From Adiantum capillus-veneris (Eukaryota; Streptophyta; Polypodiopsida; Polypodiales; Pteridaceae), in NCBI GenBank assembly GCA_014529385.2, contig CM043955.1:145483140-145547139 (forward strand): a DNA stretch of 64,000 nt, in the 5' to 3' direction. Of this stretch, positions 58,727 to 64,000 are shown piece by piece. Under the pieces are notes generated by a model. The model did not search any database. It was not told where the DNA came from and worked only from the letters and a program-made list of their open reading frames with translations. The number at the start of each line of letters is the position of its first letter. Position 1 is the first letter of the stretch. The translations under genes were made by a program, and so were the position numbers.

Positions 58727-61700
58727 GAGAAATGCAAAACGTGGACGTGGTAGGTATGAACTCACATCCTGATCAATTGGTCTACAATCGTCCATTTTGA
58801 GTCATGTTCCCACTTGCCATTTGGACTTGCTAGGGGATGCCAAAATTCTCTTGCATTGAGGTTATTTGGCTTTACATTTTTGACATTACAAATAGTCTTT
58901 AACATGATGTAATCCTGGCATTAAAATTGTCGTCATGAGAGCATGTCTTTCTTATTCCTAGATGCCTAACACTTGGACTATCATGAGACTTATCAAGAAT
59001 GTGGTGCCAACTTTTTGCACACATTGGTACACATACTCTCCCCTTGTGCAATATGTATCCATTTTCATCGGAAAAGTGTGAGCATCATTTGAAATTGGAT
59101 GATAGTGTGGAGGATTTGAAGAACTATTTATGTTGGAGCTAGGATGGTTTCCTTATTTGTACATCGCTCCATGTTGTAGAGTATGTCTCGTCATAGTTAT
59201 TCCGGTGAATCTTAAAACAAGATTTATAGGTCATGTTCATGCCTTAGGTTAGTTATGAGGAGAACACAACCAATTTTTAATCTCACCAAAATTAATACCA
59301 TATTAAGATTATGGTGATAAGTTTTAAGATGAAAAAATCATAAAAATTTAGTGTCGTTTTAACAATTTTTTTACAAATTAAACATAACATATCATCAAAA
59401 TAAGATTTTTCATAGATTTCCAAGGTCTATAAATAAGGAAAAACTTTTAATAACAAAAACACAAGCTTCATAAATCAGCTATTAGACCAAATTTTTGTTG
59501 TAATAAAAAAACCCAAATCTTGAAAATGTTGACAAAGGAAAATCTTGGTCTTTCAAAGCTTCTTTGATTAACATGATGAGGTTAAGGGGGGCGAAATTTA
59601 AGGTTTATAATATATTTACACACCAACAGTCATCAACGAAATATATTTCAAGGTTTCAATCTCATAGGCATCTTGTAATTTAAGCTCATCTAAAAAAGTT
59701 TATTGGTGCATAATTTTTTGCAAAATAAACATTGCTATGAAAAACCAATGAAAGTGTGTGTATGCGTTTACCTATTTTGTCCATATGAGGTATTTGTATA
59801 CGAGTAAATGAGAGAATGAAACAAAACTAGAAGTGGAATTTATTTTCTTCTCAGAGAATTATCCACTTTCGTGGCTTTTGTAAAACAAATATGAGGTCAC
59901 AATGAAAAATCGCTATAGGGAAACAAACCCAACACATAATACAAGTTGAAGAAAAATCTAGTGATGTAGAAGTTTCCAATGTGTAACCATCCTTAAGGAC
60001 TAATCAGTCCAAATGCACAAAATTTTACCATTCCCTCTAAAATATAGGTCAAAGTATGTTTAAGCAAGCTCAAACCTCATTCAAAAATACATAAGCATTT
60101 GTATGATAGATCTACGAACTTGCTATAGTTTTGGGAGAAAAATTGATGACCTTTGACAACCATCCAAAGTAGGTGAAAAAAAACAATTTTATGTTAAAAA
60201 AATACCAATTTTATTTTTTTAAAAATTAGACCGGATTTTGTTCCACAAAGTTATTTATGCATCTAAAATGCATGCACAAAGAGTTTTGTGAAGTTTTGTT
60301 ATCATGTGCAGCTGTTATTCTTAAATTATTAAAAATTGGCATGGGTCACTTTAGTAGCCCAAGCACTTTTGTGGCTCACTGACAAGACTAGTGTTGATTA
60401 ATTAGAGCTAATCTTTGAGAAATAAAAAATGGAAATTTGAACATGTGCAATTTTTGATATATGACATCAATCACCAATTATGACTTGGATAATCATCAAC
60501 AACATAAAACAATGAAAATTTCGATGAACCAATTGTTTCCGTTAATTGAATTCACAAATGTTGCATATTTGAGCCACACTACTTTCTATATTTATTTTTA
60601 GTCACAAAGAAAGTTCTGTCACATGAGAGTTGCAAAAATGTCAAACATATATATAAGTAGCTACCATGGATTATTGTATGCACCTTGCTCAACTTTTTCT
60701 TAGATTAGGGTACGAGTTTTGTTGAACCATCAACAAAACTGTTGTTTTATATTGGTGTTTCTCATGAGTGTAGCTGCTATTGAGGTTGTGTACAAAAGTG
60801 AGGGATTATAATTTTTATAAATATTTTAGCTAACATTTTATAAGTTTGCAAAACCATTTCTTGATATTTTCTTAAATTTTATGCTTCATTTTATTTAAAT
60901 TTGTGAAAGGAAATTTGTTCTTTTTGGTACCGAACTAGTGTTAATAGATTACAAAAATGCACTTGTTAGTTTGGGAACAAGACAGAATTGATCTCACATA
61001 GTGAAAACACCCCTCTATTTTCTAGGCTCTTGGTATTAGAGTTCGACATGAAATAGGTATGAGAGTCGTGACAACACCTTGATGGTAGGACTAGATTGTA
61101 GCACAAGCTTTGTTGGATCATGTCCCTTGCTGTAGTTTCTGGCATACCCCTCCCTCCCCAATTAGGTCGTTTGTCCATGTTACTTGCCATGTTTCAATGC
61201 TGGTAGCCATTTTCTCCGATTTCCTCCATACTCATTGTCTTGAATGTTTAGTTGTTTTCCCCTTGTCGTCTTCATGCTTCTCACCATTTTACACCCTTTT
61301 CCACGTTTTGGCATATTCTTCAATTTATGTCATTTTAGACCCGTTTTGTCCTGTTTGATGCTATATCAAACGTGTGCAAGCACTTTTTTTGCCTTTTTAA
61401 CCATTTTTAATTGTTATTTACAAGTTTATTGATTATTTTGTGGAATTTTGTCATGCTAGGCAACATTTTGGCATTTGCTTTGTTTCTTATCGTTGGGCTT
61501 GAAATAGGATCAAAGAATAAAAAATGTACTCCGATGTGACTGAAGAAGAATCGACCATGAGGGGAAAATTGAAATTCAAGAGAAGTGAGGACAAAGAAAA
61601 GGGACCTTGAGCATAAAGTTGATGAATACAAATAGGCTCTCAAAACATGATTGGACTCGATGGAGCTCACTATCACCTCCTATTCTCTAATGATGCCATG

Positions 61701-62330
61701 GCCCCTACGATAACCCTAACATACCAGTGGTGTTGGCATTCTCTATGGTGGTCGCTATTACACGTGTTCTATCGGTGTAGCTTTGGCCTTGATGAGTGTG
61801 TCAACAAGATTTTGAATATCAACTTTTTGAAAATAGTAAATGTACAGTGCACAAAGTATAAAACCAATAGAAATATTTTGATTATGAAACTAACTAGCAA
61901 CACTCAAGTTTGTGTACAAGATGTGGCTACTTATATAGGAGTAGCAAGCTAGTGAAAGTGGTAGTACAATGGTTAGGTGCATCTCTTAAGGACCAAGAGG
62001 CATCTTCTAAACGTCAAAGTGCACCTTCTAATGTAGCTTCCAAAGGCCACTCCTTTGGCTTCTTGTGCAACTCACTTAAGCCCACATTCTATCATATAGT
62101 TACTTGATTGGATTGCATACTAAACTAAAGATAGTATACATCAATGTGTTGTGGCATAGGACAAAGGTTATATACCCAACAACCCTCCCCTTGGACTAAA
62201 CTACGGAAGATTGTATAGAGACTCATACCAGCCACACATGCTAATGGAAGTCACACAGACTGGTAGTCACATAAACTAAAGTGACAGAGGCTACAATAGG
62301 TGGTTTGATCATGATATGCTATCACACAAA
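58723..62330. other. AT-rich gene-poor DNA
   Basis: No exon-like frame or clear element. At about 61031 TTGGTATTAGAGTTC resembles a mutated tRNA-Met primer site, hinting at an old LTR to its left. Confidence 0.5.
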
Positions 62331-62339
62331 GTTAAGTAT

Positions 62340-63100
62340 CCTCCCCTCAAACAAAGAACCACTATAGATTGAATGAGTAGTCTGAAGACCTTCCTTGTCT
62401 TAGTCTTCTCCATGTCGTTTGCTACATTGACTCTACCTTTGTCTTTGCTATTGCTATTGCTATTGTGTCACTTTGATGGTGGATGAATTTGATCCCTCAA
62501 TTGCTACAAAACTTGTTGTTGTAGCAGTCCTTGGAAAGTGTCATGGCTTGCCACACTCGTAACACTTCTTCTTATTGTTATTTGACCTAGATGATGAGCA
62601 TGTCCTAAATGATGATGCAAGATATGCTCCTCCATTGATGTAGTTTTCTTTCTTTTCTTCTTTTCTTCTTCATGGGTTGCATTTATGACTTGTTGCAATA
62701 AAGGTGTGGGATCTTTTTACTCTAGAACTCTGTTTATACTGTCATAAGTGTTGGGTAGAGCATGCAAAGCATAGCTACTTTGTCTTCTTCGGGGATTTAG
62801 TAAATGTAAGTGAGTAATATGATTATGCTCATTAACTTATTTACTAAGCTAGAGATGTCTCTCTTGAAGCATAGCTAGTTAGTAAAGATTCTTCCTTAAC
62901 ACTAGTTTGGTAACTTGATAGGACATAGAAGTTGTTTTAAGTTGGCACCAAATTGGAACTGTACACTTATATTTGGACTTAATCTTGAATGTACCATGTT
63001 TATTGAGTGAAATTTGGCAATTTGAAGACAACATAGTATTAACTCAAAATGAGTCCGATTGTGATAAGATGAAAAATCATTTCCGCCTTTGTGTTGTTTG
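62340..63100 (-). pseudogene. Ty1/copia-type gag remnant
   Basis: On the minus strand, a stretch resembling copia Gag (DISSLVNKLMS, IPEEDKVAMLCMLYP, LLQQVINATHEEEKK) leads into a damaged zinc knuckle KKCYECGKP, a stop, HF, then after a frameshift KDCYNN near 62510-62570. Outer limits are approximate. Confidence 0.65.
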
Positions 63101-64000
63101 CTATAAAGGGTATTAGGTGCCCAAAAACTCAAGGAAGAAGAGTTACCTAGTTAGAACTAGATAAACACACTCAAAAATTCTTTTTGATTACAAAGACACT
63201 TCCAAAATATTCATCCTAATGTGAATTTTACTAGCAAATCACCATAGAGATTTTTTCGTAAATGGGCCATAGCTTCCAATACATAGCCATTTCATTTTAT
63301 AGAAGCACAAAAACACTTTTATAACTACCTATGCTAGCTATGTAGCACTTTAGAGGTCACTAAGTTGTGTTTTAGACGATCTAATGCTAATGTCATGAAA
63401 ATTGACAAAAAAAAAAAACATTTGTATTTTGGCTTGAGTTTGGTTTAAAAATGTTACTGAAACCAACTCTAAAGGTGGAAGTAGCCCCAAAAAATTTCAA
63501 GTTTTTTTAAGGTCATAAGCTAGATTTGTGGATATCGAACACTTTAGAGACTCCATGGCATCTCAAGCAATAATTCTAGAAAGTTGATGAGTTAAGAGGA
63601 CACGAATGTGTTCAAGGACATAAAAGTGTCCTAGTACCCATCTAGTGTTAATTAAGCTAATTTTACGTTACTTTTATAGAAACGTGCAAAGAAATAAAAA
63701 GAATTATTATTTTGGTGGATACTAGTGAGAGATTGAGAACAAGCTAGTTGACTTTCTTAAAAACAATTGAATTTGTAGAAGGTCTTCAGAACTTGTGTTT
63801 AGAGAGATAGAAAGCAACATAGAAGGCAACCGAGAAAGTAAAAAAGAAAAAACCATAAGTGTTTGGATTTGGTTAGTCCTATTTGGAAAGAATGAGTTGA
63901 AGATTTTTTTTGAGGATGACTTTTGAGCCTTACATTTTTAGCTTTATTGATTCATGGTGTGGATTAACTAGCTCGTTTTGGTTTTGTTAAATGAAATTTC
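63101..64000. other. AT-rich right edge
   Basis: No feature recognised. Contains an A run at 63408-63418. Confidence 0.5.

Overview
The window is nuclear DNA of a land plant. It holds one recognisable protein-coding gene, split into canonical GT-AG exons, embedded in dense LTR-retrotransposon and LINE debris. The gene is the 3' three-quarters of an FTSH11-type organellar AAA+ zinc metalloprotease (plus strand, 16 exons between 15142 and 55488, about 598 residues, ending in a stop). Its 5' exons lie left of the window. One intron is 34,667 bp (17766-52432), and at least 15.1 kb of another intron lies upstream of the first visible exon. Introns of this size full of Ty3/gypsy elements suggest a large-genome plant such as a fern or gymnosperm. 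That placement is inference; I cannot name the species.

Elements are named locally. A = Ty3/gypsy with 1480-bp LTRs. B = Ty3/gypsy with about 0.6-0.7-kb LTRs starting TGTAAYAGACTTGG. C = non-autonomous LTR element with about 1.2-kb LTRs starting TGTCACGTGACA. D, E, F and G are known only from LTRs or fragments.

1-15141 (5' intron): a chimeric gypsy fragment, inverted C LTR (C3), B LTR piece (B3), a G LTR with primer site, A LTR piece (A3), D LTR (D2), and element C1 with its His/Asp-rich gag-like ORF. C1 is interrupted by a full-length but decayed element B1 (7669-14308, perfect ATGAG target duplication). Another B LTR piece (B4) follows.

15142-17765: FTSH11 exons 1-7, covering the N-terminal domain, membrane segment and Walker A. 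17766-52432 (giant intron): an F fragment, a LINE with ORF1 and ORF2 head to head, decayed B2, then a Russian doll. An old plus-strand A element (A2, 29359-52190) is split by an E-like LTR (E2, 30496-45640). E2 is split by C2 (31714-45113), and the 5' LTR of C2 is split by a young intact element A1 (32326-40755: 1480-bp LTRs differing at 6 sites, open 1736-residue gag-pol). A2 is split again by E1 (47858-52034), which holds inverted pieces E3 and D1. Target duplications and resumption of the interrupted sequence support most levels.

52433-55488: FTSH11 exons 8-16, covering pore loop, Walker B, second region of homology and the HESGH protease site. 55489-64000: 3' flank, a decayed second LINE, a CT/GT microsatellite, long AT-rich DNA without recognisable genes, and a Ty1/copia gag remnant.

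Cross-cutting signals: a roughly 38-bp LTR core shared by families A, B and D, arrays of a GCGTTTTCAGCC motif in transcribed leaders of C and E (related motifs in G), and CT microsatellites carried inside LTRs.
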